From positions 124,001 to 188,000 of the forward strand of contig JADKGC010000003.1 of NCBI GenBank assembly GCA_016717205.1: a stretch of 64,000 bases of DNA, in the 5' to 3' direction. Position numbers and translations under genes: made by a program. The notes beneath the pieces are model-generated. The model did no database searches. It was not told the DNA's origin and was given only the letters and a program-made list of their open reading frames with translations. Below are positions 54,962 to 63,550 of the stretch, piece after piece (position 1 is the stretch's first letter; each line of letters begins with the position of its first letter). This DNA comes from Candidatus Flexifilum breve. Lineage in GTDB: Bacteria > Chloroflexota > Anaerolineae > Aggregatilineales > Phototrophicaceae.

Positions 54962-55777
54962 CTACAGCGTTGGCAGCGTGCCGAGCGCAATGGGCGCGCT
55001 GGTAGGAGCCGAACTGCCGCCCAGCGGTTCGACCGAAATCGCCACCGCCTGATAATTCTGCAGCGGTTGATCGACCGAAAACCGCAAAGCGCCATCTCCC
55101 AGCGCGTCGACCGCGAACACGCCCGCGCTGACCGGCTGACCATCGGCGATCAACCAGAGTTGGAAGGTCTGCTCGGTATTCAGGGACGGTAGAGCCAGCC
55201 CGGTCAGCACCGCTGATTGCGACCCAGCATTCCACAACAAGGTCGCCAGTGCCTGATCGGAGTTGGCCTCCGTGCTGATGAGCGCGGTGCGCTGCAGGTC
55301 CGTGGCGCTCGCCAGCGCAATCGCCTGATCACGCTGCTCCCGCAGGGCCGTCAACTGATTTTGCAGGCCGCTCCATTGACTCAGCCAATACACGTTGCTG
55401 ATGATGAGCAGCAGAGCGGCAGCCGCTAACGCCCACCCCAGTAACCGCCGCGGGAACACGCGCGCTGCTGGCGCAGGCGTTGGTCTACGCGCTGTGGCGG
55501 CGCTGACCGGGGCAGCAGTCTGCGCCCGCACCTGCGCCATTAAACGGGCATGCAGTTCCGGGGGCGGCATGACTGGTTCGATGCGCTCGTAAAAACCCGC
55601 GGTGGCCGCGGCATACTCTGCTATCTCGGCGCGTGCTTCGGGGCATTGATCGAGCAGCAAGCGCACGCGCGCCACCTCATCCGCGTCGGCGGCTCCCGTC
55701 ACGTAAGCGGGCAGCAGCGCGCGCAGTTCTTCACAGGCGGAGGAACTCGGCTCAGGCTTGGGTTGTCTCTCGTTCAT
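54962..55777 (-). CDS. RskA-like anti-sigma factor
   Basis: The protein is about 271 residues from ATG 55777. The N-terminal cytosolic domain has CEELRALLPAYVTGAADADE (anti-sigma N-domain). A single membrane helix follows (LLGWALAAAALLLIISNVYW, about residues 115-135). The outer part is the RskA domain, with LPSLNTEQTFQLWLIADGQP and a C-terminal SVEPLGGSSAPTSAPIALG. It should hold the ECF sigma factor encoded 56 bases upstream at the membrane and release it on a signal, probably by regulated proteolysis as in the SigK-RskA pair. Confidence 0.85.
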   Translation of the reverse strand: MNERQPKPEPSSSACEELRALLPAYVTGAADADEVARVRLLLDQCPEARAEIAEYAAATAGFYERIEPVMPPPELHARLMAQVRAQTAAPVSAATARRPTPAPAARVFPRRLLGWALAAAALLLIISNVYWLSQWSGLQNQLTALREQRDQAIALASATDLQRTALISTEANSDQALATLLWNAGSQSAVLTGLALPSLNTEQTFQLWLIADGQPVSAGVFAVDALGDGALRFSVDQPLQNYQAVAISVEPLGGSSAPTSAPIALGTLPTL

Positions 55778-55833
55778 GCTCACACACGACTGCCTTTTGC
55801 TTCGGTGAACCACGAAACTGCCATGTTCTTGCG

Positions 55834-56388
55834 TTAACGCATCTCCCGCAGCCATATTCCACGCAGCATTTGTAATCCACCGCGAATGCGACTTTTGATC
55901 GTCCCAAGGGGCTGACGTAAATGCGCGGCAATCTCCTGATGGGTCATGCCTTTGAAAAAAGCCAGTTCAATCGCTTCAATTTGTTCCGGTGGCAGCCGTG
56001 CGATCAACGATTTCATCAGTTCGGCATCCAGCGCGTCGTGGTTGTGACCCGGCTGCCCGGCCAATTGAATCATCTCATCCAGTTCGACAGCTGAGGCTGC
56101 GACCTGATGCACTTCGCGGCGCAGAATGTCGATGGCCGTGTAGCGCGCGATGGTGAATATCCACGTGCTGAGCTTGCCGCGTTCCGCATCCCACTTGTGC
56201 GCGCTGTTCCAGATTTTGAGAAACGTATCCTGCGTCGCTTCTTCTGCCAGGGTTCGATCTTGCAGCACGTGGAGGGTGATCCCAAACACCTGACTGCCGT
56301 GCTGCGTGTAAAGCTCCGAGAGCGCCGTTTCGTCCCGACGGAGGATACGGTTGATGAGTCGAAGATCGGCAATGGCTGTTTCCGTCAT
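55834..56388 (-). CDS. ECF-type RNA polymerase sigma factor (SigK-like)
   Basis: The protein is about 184 residues from ATG 56388 (AAAGGGG upstream). The open frame to 56655 adds ~90 residues without family features. Region 2 includes DETALSELYTQHGSQVFGIT, then EEATQDTFLKIWNSAHKWDA and LSTWIFTIARYTAIDILRR. Region 4 has LPPEQIEAIELAFFKGMTHQ and LGTIKSRIRGGLQMLR for -35 recognition. It is paired with an RskA-like anti-sigma factor. The pair sits beside the Tat genes and Tat-exported ferritin-like proteins, so envelope or oxidative stress is a reasonable guess for the regulon. Confidence 0.9.
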   Translation of the reverse strand: MTETAIADLRLINRILRRDETALSELYTQHGSQVFGITLHVLQDRTLAEEATQDTFLKIWNSAHKWDAERGKLSTWIFTIARYTAIDILRREVHQVAASAVELDEMIQLAGQPGHNHDALDAELMKSLIARLPPEQIEAIELAFFKGMTHQEIAAHLRQPLGTIKSRIRGGLQMLRGIWLREMR

Positions 56389-56611
56389 GACCCCTTTTCC
56401 AACCGCAAGCGGAGCATCCCCATGGTACACAGGCGCTGGTTTCCGCGACGTTTCAGCGCTGTAGGTGAAGTCTAGCACAACCTGTGGTCGGCGCAAACGT
56501 GGGGTCTGCGAAGCTTTGGAAGCGCTCATCAACGACCTTTCTTCTCGACTCGCCGAGGGCGCGCTCGCGTCACACGCGCCCTTATCAACCAGGGGATGTG
56601 GTTTGGGGTAT

Positions 56612-57382
56612 TCAGGCGACGGGCGGGGGCGCGACCGAAGCGGCGCGGTGGTCATGGATGCGCGCGGCGATAGCCGTCAAGCCAATACTCAGGAGGAACA
56701 GCGAGAGCAGCGGCGCGACCACGAGAAACATATTGACCGGGTCAACGGTCGGCGTGATGATCGCCGCCGCGACCATCGCCCCCACCACGGCGATGCGCCA
56801 GTTCCGCAGCAGTGTCCGCGGGCGCACAAATCCCAACAGCGCGACGATGAAGAACACCAGCGGCGTTTCGAAGGCGGCGCCCATCCAGAACAACAACGTC
56901 GTCACGAAACCCAGGTACAGATCCGCTGTCCATTCGGGTTGAAACAGCCGCGGCTGAAAACCGGAGAGAAAACCGATGGCGGGCGGGATGAGGACAAACC
57001 ATGTGAACAGCATACCGACCAGAAATAGCAGCGTAATCGGCGGAATTGAGACCAGGACCAGACGCTTTTCACGGTTCGTCAAACCGGGCAGCACAAACAT
57101 CAGCAGATGGTAGGTGATCATCGGGATCGACAGGATACCACCGAGCATGAGCGCGACCCGGAAATAGGCGGTGATGCCGCTGGTCGGCCCCAGCACAATG
57201 AATTCCCGACCATAGGGCTGCTGCAGGTAGAGCATCACCGTTTCCGCTGCCAGAAAGCCGATCACGGTGCCGATGACCAGCGAAATCAGCACGGCGAACA
57301 TGCGATTACGCAGTTCCACCAGATGTTCCATAATGCTCATTTCAACCGGTGCTGGAGCGCTGCGGCGCATGGGAATGTTCAT
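56612..57382 (-). CDS. tatC: Twin-arginine translocase subunit TatC
   Basis: The protein is 256 residues with the TatC layout of six membrane helices. The conserved N-terminal MEHLVELRNRMFAVLISLVI (Glu and Arg of the signal-binding site) comes near residue 18. The next conserved parts are SGITAYFRVALMLGGILSIP and YHLLMFVLPGLTNREKR. Later comes the FGxAFExP-type motif WMGAAFETPLVFF. TatC binds the RR signal of folded export cargo. Its start overlaps the tatB stop (ATGA). Cargo with RR signals is encoded right upstream (58014, 59091). Confidence 0.93.
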   Translation of the reverse strand: MNIPMRRSAPAPVEMSIMEHLVELRNRMFAVLISLVIGTVIGFLAAETVMLYLQQPYGREFIVLGPTSGITAYFRVALMLGGILSIPMITYHLLMFVLPGLTNREKRLVLVSIPPITLLFLVGMLFTWFVLIPPAIGFLSGFQPRLFQPEWTADLYLGFVTTLLFWMGAAFETPLVFFIVALLGFVRPRTLLRNWRIAVVGAMVAAAIITPTVDPVNMFLVVAPLLSLFLLSIGLTAIAARIHDHRAASVAPPPVA

Positions 57383-57723
57383 GATGCGGCTCTCTCCTCC
57401 ACTTCAGGCACGTCCACCACCTCGGCGGCTGGAGCGGCGTCCCGGCGCGCGGGCGGCGTCGCGTACAGGTTACGCAGCGCGCGATCCATATCGCGAGTCA
57501 GGGTTTGCCGGGTTGGGATCTCCTTGGGCACCGTAATGCCCGTGCCGGACGCATCCAGTTCGTGCTGGAGCGTCTTGGCGGTCTCGCGCCACAACTGCTG
57601 TAACTTCCCCGCATATTGCCCGAGCGTGAATGCCCAGCGAATCATCCGCTCCGGCCCGACGATCACGAGCATCACGAGGATGATCGCCATCAGTTCGCCT
57701 AGCCCAATCCCGAAAATCTCCAT
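57379..57723 (-). CDS. tatB: Twin-arginine translocase subunit TatB-like
   Basis: The protein is 114 residues. The N-terminus EIFGIGLGELMAIILVMLVI is a single membrane helix of the TatA/B type, followed by VGPERMIRWAFTLGQYAGKL with the amphipathic helix and a polar tail. GPERMI is closer to TatB (GP-E-LP) than to TatA (FG). It overlaps tatC by four bases, so translation is coupled. It lies 15 bases behind the small tatA gene. Confidence 0.85.
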   Translation of the reverse strand: MEIFGIGLGELMAIILVMLVIVGPERMIRWAFTLGQYAGKLQQLWRETAKTLQHELDASGTGITVPKEIPTRQTLTRDMDRALRNLYATPPARRDAAPAAEVVDVPEVEERAAS

Positions 57724-57738
57724 CGTTGGCCGCTCCGG

Positions 57739-57918
57739 CTACACTGCGCGGTCGTCAGAGCGGGTTTCCGCCTGGGGCGACTGCACCGCTTCCAAACCCT
57801 TGCGGAAATTGGCGACAGCGTGTCCCAGCTCGCCGCCAATCCGCGAAACGCGCCCAACACCAAACAGCAGCAGCACAATGACGAGGATGATCAGAAGTTC
57901 TGTTGGCCCTAAGGACAT
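57739..57918 (-). CDS. tatA: Twin-arginine translocase subunit TatA (59 residues)
   Basis: This is a short gene. It reads MSLGPTELLIILVIVLLLFG, then VGRVSRIGGELGHAVANFRK and a short acidic tail. This is a TatA profile: a short membrane helix ending in the conserved FG, then an amphipathic helix with a GELG motif. The ATG at 57918 has AAAGG upstream. It is the first gene of tatA-tatB-tatC. TatA oligomers form the export pore. Confidence 0.9.
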   Translation of the reverse strand: MSLGPTELLIILVIVLLLFGVGRVSRIGGELGHAVANFRKGLEAVQSPQAETRSDDRAV

Positions 57919-58013
57919 GAGGTTGCCTTTCTATGCATCACACTTCGGAAGTTGAGCGGACTCTCGCTGGGGTTCAGCCGAGAGTCCGCATGTAATCGGC
58001 TTGTTGTTCCGCC

Positions 58014-59009
58014 TTACATACCCGGCAGGTTCGCTGCGCCCTCACCGACGGTGACGGTATCGGCGCGCACCCAACCGCCGCTGCTCAGATGCCACCACTG
58101 CATGCCGGCGTCATCCATCCGCTGACCGTCGATGGCGGCGCTCGTGTTTGCGCTCAGCACACCGTCAATCGCCGCCGAAGTATTCGGCTCACGGCGAATA
58201 TTGACGTTGCCCGCGCCCGCGGTCACCATGACGGCACTGCCCATCATCTCCGGCGTTGCGGCGGGCGTCATTTCCATCGCCGCGTACGGCGTCGTTGACA
58301 TGTAACCGAGGCTGGCGGCTTCCGCGCGGATCGCGGCGACATCCGCCTCGGTGGGCGGCGCGACCGGGCCGATAAAGCCATCGCCCGAGCCATCGAGGAA
58401 TGGCTGGAGCACTGGCACCGCATCCGACACGTTGTTGAAATCGAATTTCTCATACGAGAGGTTGTTCGGCAGACGGCGACCGATCTGGCGGACCAGTGCG
58501 CGATGTTCGGCCTCCACTGCCGCAATCTGCGCGGCGGTCACGGCGAACGCGGGCTGTCCCAGATTGGTGAAGATGCGCGCGGCGGCGAGGTACGCCGCCG
58601 TGAACGCCGTTTCCGCCACTTCGGTGATCTGTGAAAACAGGTCGACATCACTGAACAGCGTTTCCGGCACATAGAATTCCTGCACTACGGGCTGCGCGCC
58701 GAGCGACAGCAGCAGATCGTAGTGTTCCCGTTCCGCTAGAAACGCCGTTTTGAGATAGTTGACCTGCACCTCGGCGAGATCAAGATCGCCGTTGTTCGCC
58801 GCATTGATCGCCGCCAGATAGTGCGTCGACGCGAAGAGCTCGGCAGTCGCCGCCAGATTGATCACCGTTTGCAGGTCGTCATCTGTGCCCGTCATATCTT
58901 GGGCAAACGCGCGGCTGAACCCGAACAGCGCATTGAAACTAACAGCTGAAGCGCCCGCGATCAGGGTTGTGTTCTTGAGAAAGCCGCGTCGCGAAATACC
59001 TTGTCCCAT
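58014..59009 (-). CDS. Tat-exported ferritin-like protein with C-terminal SH3-like domain
   Basis: The protein is about 331 residues from ATG 59009, placed 8 bases after AGGAG; the ATG at 59015 is too close to it. The N-terminus has a twin-arginine signal (ISRRGFLKNTTLIAGASAVS, cleaved after FAQ). The mature domain is ferritin-like (PF13668 type): ELFASTHYLAAINAA, AFLAEREHYDLLLSLG and AAVEAEHRALVRQIGRRLPN supply the Glu/His iron ligands. The last ~70 residues form a bacterial SH3-like domain (NVNIRREPNTSAAIDGVL, WWHLSSGGWVRADTV) that its neighbour lacks. It probably works at the outer face of the membrane in metal or oxidative stress. It is upstream of tatABC and paralogous to 59091. Confidence 0.88.
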   Translation of the reverse strand: MGQGISRRGFLKNTTLIAGASAVSFNALFGFSRAFAQDMTGTDDDLQTVINLAATAELFASTHYLAAINAANNGDLDLAEVQVNYLKTAFLAEREHYDLLLSLGAQPVVQEFYVPETLFSDVDLFSQITEVAETAFTAAYLAAARIFTNLGQPAFAVTAAQIAAVEAEHRALVRQIGRRLPNNLSYEKFDFNNVSDAVPVLQPFLDGSGDGFIGPVAPPTEADVAAIRAEAASLGYMSTTPYAAMEMTPAATPEMMGSAVMVTAGAGNVNIRREPNTSAAIDGVLSANTSAAIDGQRMDDAGMQWWHLSSGGWVRADTVTVGEGAANLPGM

Positions 59010-59090
59010 CGTCATTACTCCTCTTGATTGTGGCTGCCGTTCACCGGAACGGCAGGTGCATTCAGCAGAAAAATACCTGTTGGAACGGCG

Positions 59091-59813
59091 TTACATCGCG
59101 GCGTACGGCATCGTCGCTTCGTAACCCAGTGCCTCGGCCTCAGCGCGAATCGCAGCCACTTCGTCGTCGCTGGGCGGAGCCACCGGGCCGATGAAGCCAT
59201 CGCCTGAGCCATCGAGGAACGGTTGGAGCACCGGCACCGCGTCGGAGACGTTGCGGAACTGGAACTGGGCATACGAGATGTTATTCGGCAGCATCTGCCC
59301 GATCTGACGGATCAGCGCGCGGTGTTCGGCTTCTACCCCGGCGATCTGCGCGGTGGTGACGGCAAACGCCGTCTCGCCCGCTTCCGCGAAAATCCGCGTC
59401 GCGGCCAGGTACGCGGAGACGAACGTGGTCTCGGCGACTTCCGTGATCTGCGCGAACAGCGCCTTGTCGCTGAACAGCATTTCCGGCACGTAGAATTCCT
59501 GCACGACCGGCTGCGCGCCGAGCGACAGCAGCAGATCAAGGTGATCGCGTTCGGCGATGAAGGCCGCTTTCATATAATTGAGCTGGACTTCGTCGAGATT
59601 CAGGTCGCCGTTGATCGCGGCCAGATAATGCGTCGACGCGAACAATTCGGCGGTGGCGGCGAGATTGATGATCGTCTGTACATCGTCATTCTGCCCCGTC
59701 ATGTCTTGAGCGAACGCGCGGCTGATGCCGAACAATCCGCTGATTCCCAGAGCGGAAGCGCCCGTGAGTACCGTTGCCCCTTGCAGGAACGAACGTCGAG
59801 TCCATGAAGCCAT
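59091..59813 (-). CDS. Tat-exported ferritin-like protein, paralogue without SH3 domain
   Basis: The protein is about 240 residues from ATG 59813. The twin-arginine signal is TRRSFLQGATVLTGASALGI, ending FAQDMTG. The ferritin-like core is nearly the same as in the 58014 product (ELFASTHYLAAINGDLNLDE, AFIAERDHLDLLLSLGAQPV, AGVEAEHRALIRQIGQMLPN), with identical PVLQPFLDGSGDGFIGPVAP, so the two arose by tandem duplication. It ends after MPYAAM without the SH3-like part. With its twin it is the likely cargo of the adjacent Tat system. Confidence 0.88.
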   Translation of the reverse strand: MASWTRRSFLQGATVLTGASALGISGLFGISRAFAQDMTGQNDDVQTIINLAATAELFASTHYLAAINGDLNLDEVQLNYMKAAFIAERDHLDLLLSLGAQPVVQEFYVPEMLFSDKALFAQITEVAETTFVSAYLAATRIFAEAGETAFAVTTAQIAGVEAEHRALIRQIGQMLPNNISYAQFQFRNVSDAVPVLQPFLDGSGDGFIGPVAPPSDDEVAAIRAEAEALGYEATMPYAAM

Positions 59814-60340
59814 GTGCTTTTGCCCTCTCTTGTTGTCGATACCCGTTTCATCGGCTGGACTGCCTGAACCGTTTGCGCGCGCCGGTTCAGACACTTCCCG
59901 GGAAAGCTGACTTGCTCAAACACTGTGCTGCTGTTCAGCCGTGTGACAGATAGTTCGTGGGGTGGTTGGAGTCTGGATGAAAACTGGTTCGACAAATCGG
60001 CGGAACCACCGATTCTCTTATGTTTAGCTCATCTGGCGCTGGTCTGGGGCGGAAAATTCAGCCCAGCAAAGACGGTTAGCTGCGTAGTCTTCTCAGCCGA
60101 GGTAAGCCAATGAAGCGCAGCCTGTCCCGGAGTAGTTGCCCAACCAGAAAAGCTTTACCGGTTCCGGTTTAGATTTACCGCAACTTCAGGGCGTCGCAAG
60201 CACGTTTAGCGCCTCCGAAACGCTTGTCACAGCAATAAGCTTGACTAGGTGTTCTGGCTCGCGTCCAGTCTGACTATCATCGAGCAGCCCACATCCACCA
60301 GCTACATCAGAATGGTCGATTGTGAAATAATATACAAAGT
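59814..60340. other. Intergenic region between divergent ferritin-like and GntR genes
   Basis: No gene, repeat or strong hairpin was recognised. Only the left end should carry the ferritin-like promoter. Confidence 0.4.
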
Positions 60341-60372
60341 TGACAGTATGATTGTAGATTGTATACAATCTG
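60341..60372 (+). promoter_or_regulatory. GntR promoter with overlapping palindromic operator
   Basis: TTGACA (60341-60346) and TATACA (60363-60368) are 16 bases apart. The perfect 16-bp palindrome AGATTGTATACAATCT (60357-60372) covers the -10 box. Its core TTGTATACAA has the shape of FCD-type GntR operators, so the downstream GntR gene is probably autorepressed here. Confidence 0.75.
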
Positions 60373-60440
60373 CTGTATATAGATTTGGGCGATAAAATGC
60401 TGTGCATCGTCCTCTTTTTTCTGAGCCAAAGATTGCAGCT

Positions 60441-61136
60441 ATGACGGTTTTCTCCCAAATCCGTGCGGTCAGCCTGCGAGAACAAGTGGCAGAACAAATT
60501 CGCACTGCCATCATCGAAGGTCGACTCCGCGCCAATGACCACATCATCGAAGCGTCACTGACCGAACAGCTCGGAGTGAGCCGTACCCCGGTTCGCGAAG
60601 CGCTTATTCTTCTGGAACGGGAAGCGCTCGTCGTTTCACTGCCTAACCGTGGTTGTTTCGTCCGTGCCTTTACCGTCGACGACGTGCGCGCGCTGTTTTC
60701 TATGCGCGTCACGCTCGAAAACTTTGCCGGCGAGCTGATCATCGACCGCTTGAACAGTGCCGACTACGAGCGGCTGCACATGCTCATGGAACAGCAGCAG
60801 TTCTACATTCAGCAGGCCGACTTCAAGCAGGTGCGCAGCACCGATATGGCCTTTCACCAGTACCTGATTAATCGCAGTGAACACCCCCTGCTCATGCGCA
60901 ACTGGCAGGAAATCGTCGCGCAGGTCGCCGCGGTGCTGTATGTCCGCGCCGAGGGGCACCCCAATTACGACGAAATGCAGGCTATCAACGACCACCGCCG
61001 CATTCTCGAAGCGTACCAAGCGCACGATCTGGAACGGCTCAAGGCCGAAAATCGGCGCATCAACCTGCGCGTGCAGGAAGAATGCGCCCGCGCGATTGAA
61101 AACATCCCGGCAGCGGAGGGCAAAATCAAGCGTTAG
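60441..61136 (+). CDS. GntR-family regulator, FCD type
   Basis: The protein is about 231 residues from ATG 60441; a GTG at 60402 would add 13 residues. The winged helix reads LREQVAEQIRTAIIEGRLRA, then LTEQLGVSRTPVREALILLE. The C-terminal FCD domain has MAFHQYLINRSEHPLLMRNW and INDHRRILEAYQAHDLERLK with the expected His and Asp positions. A palindromic operator overlaps its own promoter. It precedes a ribose-type ABC system by 109 bases, which it likely controls. It belongs to the same family as the regulator at 40633 but has a different operator region. Confidence 0.92.
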   Translation: MTVFSQIRAVSLREQVAEQIRTAIIEGRLRANDHIIEASLTEQLGVSRTPVREALILLEREALVVSLPNRGCFVRAFTVDDVRALFSMRVTLENFAGELIIDRLNSADYERLHMLMEQQQFYIQQADFKQVRSTDMAFHQYLINRSEHPLLMRNWQEIVAQVAAVLYVRAEGHPNYDEMQAINDHRRILEAYQAHDLERLKAENRRINLRVQEECARAIENIPAAEGKIKR

Positions 61137-61244
61137 CGATCCTTCCGCAAAAAATACCTGTGGCTTCAACGTCCCTCACGGGAGCAGGCTCGCGTGGGGG
61201 ATGTTTGGAAGTAACGAATCTTTTTTGGTTTAAGGAGTCTTTCC

Positions 61245-62282
61245 ATGCTCAAGAAGCTTTTGAAGGGTAGTTTGGTTCTCGTCGTAGTCGCCATGATCGG
61301 CGCGCTGGCTGTGACCGGCGTCGTCGCGCAGGACACTACCACCATTTGCTTTGGGTTTCAGGACCTCGAAACTGAATTCTGGGTTGCGGGTCACCGCGCC
61401 ATCACCGATACACTCCGCAATGAAGGCGTGGAAGTCCTCGAATACAACGCCAACGAAGACCCCAACCGCCAGCTTGAACAAATCCGCGACTGCATCTCGC
61501 AGGGCGTCGATGGCATCATCATCATCCCGCAGGATGGCGACAGCGCCGTGACCATCGTCAATGAAGCGCAGGCCGCCGACATTCCGATTGCGGTCTTCAA
61601 CCGCCCGCCGAACGACCAGTCGCGTGGGATCGTCGTGGTCGCCGACAATGTCAGCGCCACCGAACAGGCTGTCGAATTCATCGCCCAGAAGGCGCTGCGT
61701 CAGTTCGAAGTGACCGGCGAACCGATCACCCCGCTGATCCTCGTCGGCGCGCTGCAGGACACGAACGCCATTGGCCGTCGTGACGGTTTCTTCAATGTGA
61801 TCACCCGCTACAACGAAGCCTACCCCGGCATGTTCAACACCCCCATCGAAGTCGCGACGGAATGGGATGCGGCCACGGCGCTGGCGAACCTTGAAGCCGC
61901 CATCACCGCGAACCCCGGCGTAGACTTCATCTTCACGTCGTCGGACTTCCTCTTCCCGACGATCCGCTCCGTTCTGGAGCCGCGCGGCATGTGGCAGCCC
62001 GCCGGCACGACCGGTCACGTTCTGCTCGCTGGCCTCGACGGTGATGCGACGGCGTGCAGCCTGATCGACTCCGGCTACGTTGATGCGACCGGCGTTCAGG
62101 ATCTGTTCCTCGAAGCCGAATTGACCCTCGATGCCATCCGTGGAGCCATTGCTGACGGCGTCAGCCAGCCGAACGCGGTTCTGCTCGACCCCGGCTTCGC
62201 GCTCACGGCGGGCAACATCCGCTGGCAGCGCAGCGATATGTGGGGCTGCGTCCTCTATGACGAAGGCTTCCTGAACCAGTAA
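61245..62282 (+). CDS. Sugar ABC transporter substrate-binding protein, ribose/RbsB type
   Basis: The protein is 345 residues. The signal peptide (LKGSLVLVVVAMIGALAVTG) ends VVAQD. The mature fold is a Peripla_BP_4 type: ICFGFQDLETEFWVAGHRAI, QIRDCISQGVDGIIIIPQDG, ADIPIAVFNRPPNDQ and VLLAGLDGDATACSLIDSGY, with TATA-like hinge features. It has AAGGAG seven bases before the ATG. It should bind a pentose or similar sugar for the permease and ATPase encoded behind it. It follows the GntR gene and is followed by a stem-loop. Confidence 0.92.
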   Translation: MLKKLLKGSLVLVVVAMIGALAVTGVVAQDTTTICFGFQDLETEFWVAGHRAITDTLRNEGVEVLEYNANEDPNRQLEQIRDCISQGVDGIIIIPQDGDSAVTIVNEAQAADIPIAVFNRPPNDQSRGIVVVADNVSATEQAVEFIAQKALRQFEVTGEPITPLILVGALQDTNAIGRRDGFFNVITRYNEAYPGMFNTPIEVATEWDAATALANLEAAITANPGVDFIFTSSDFLFPTIRSVLEPRGMWQPAGTTGHVLLAGLDGDATACSLIDSGYVDATGVQDLFLEAELTLDAIRGAIADGVSQPNAVLLDPGFALTAGNIRWQRSDMWGCVLYDEGFLNQ

Positions 62283-62296
62283 TTCGACCTACAATC

Positions 62297-62325
62297 GGGG
62301 TGGGCGGTATTCCACCGCCTGCCCC
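62297..62325 (+). repeat. 12-bp stem-loop between binding-protein and permease genes
   Basis: GGGGTGGGCGGT (62297-62308) pairs with ACCGCCTGCCCC (62314-62325), including two wobble pairs, over a five-base loop, 14 bases after the RbsB-type stop. No T tract follows. Confidence 0.7.
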
Positions 62326-62369
62326 AACTGGCGAATTATCGGGAACACTAGGGATGAAGGACTGAGCAA

Positions 62370-63550
62370 GTGGCTACACTCCGTGAACCGAGCACACCTG
62401 CACCGGGGCTCACTCGCCCCGAAATAAGAAAAACCGCGCACCAATGCTTCTATCAGTGGATGGATACGCCGCTTTCTTCTTTCGAACAATTTTGTCTTAT
62501 ACTTGACGCTGATCTTCTTTGTCGTCGCTGCGATCTTTCTTCCATCGCTCCGCACGCCGGGGAACATCTCAGAACCAGCTGCAAAATATGCTTTCCGCTG
62601 CTGGCCGTCGCCATCGGTCAGACCTTCGTGCTGATCCTCGGCGGCATTGATCTCTCGGTCGGCGCGACGATGGGTTTGACCAGCGTGATCGGCGCGGTGC
62701 TCATGGCGCAGACGCTCGATCCGGCATTCTTCGACAAAAGTCCGCTGTGGGGCACGCTCATGCGCCCCGAAGGCGGCATCTTGGCGGGCAGTGATCTCGC
62801 TGTCCCCATCGGTGTGCTCGTCATGCTGGTGGCCGGTACGTGCATCGGTTGGCTCAACGGTTTTGCCATCACCCGGTTTAATCTCGCGCCCTTCATGGTC
62901 ACGCTCGTAACCTCCACGTTTTTCAGCGCGTTCGCCCTCTGGCTGACCCAGTCGCGCAACATCTCAGGTCTGCCGGACGCCTTCGTCAATCTCGGCAAAG
63001 GCGACCTCATCTCCATTTACTTCGGCGCGAAGCTCACTTCGGATATTGCACGGCGAGACATATATGCCGTTTATCACCTACCCATTCGTGATCGCGGTCG
63101 GTCTGGCGATCTTTGCGCAGTTCATCCTTTCGCGCACGGTCTTCGGTCGGCGCATGTTCTCAATTGGCACGAATCGCCGCGCATCGGAAATCTCCGGCGT
63201 GCCCAATCGCGGCGTCATCACCCGCGTGTACATGTTCAGCGGATTCTGCGCGGCCGTCGCGTCGATTTTGTACTCCGCGCGGTTGGCGATTGGTCAGCCA
63301 TCGCTTGGGGGTGGCAACCTCTTGCTTGATATCATCGGCGCGGCCGTCATCGGCGGCACCAGCCTGTTCGGCGGCAAAGGCTCGGTGCGCGGCACGTTCT
63401 TCGGCGTCGCTTTCTTCGTGCTGCTGCTCAATATTCTGAATGCCATGCAGTTATCCCCCTTCGTCATCGATGCGGTGAAAGGCCTGTTCATCTTGGTCGC
63501 CGCGCTGCTCGATATTACACCGCACCCGCCTGCTCAACCGGGAGGTGCGC
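62370..63550 (+). pseudogene. Ribose-type ABC transporter permease (RbsC-like) with several frameshifts
   Basis: Correct RbsC-type sequence is spread over three frames. The segment 62505-62570 reads LTLIFFVVAAIFLPSLRTPG in a +1 frame. After further shifts near 62573 and 62592 it reads PLLAVAIGQTFVLILGGIDL, then SVGATMGLTSVIGAVLM in the first frame. Near 63048-63060 it shifts again to PFITYPFVIAVGLAIFAQFI and GGTSLFGGKGSVRGTFFGVA. Near 63515 it shifts once more before LLNREVRM. Joined, this is a full permease of about 390 residues with the family GGIDLSVG motif. Five or so indels in 1.1 kb means a decaying gene or poor sequence quality at this end. The ATPase ATG overlaps its end. Confidence 0.75.
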
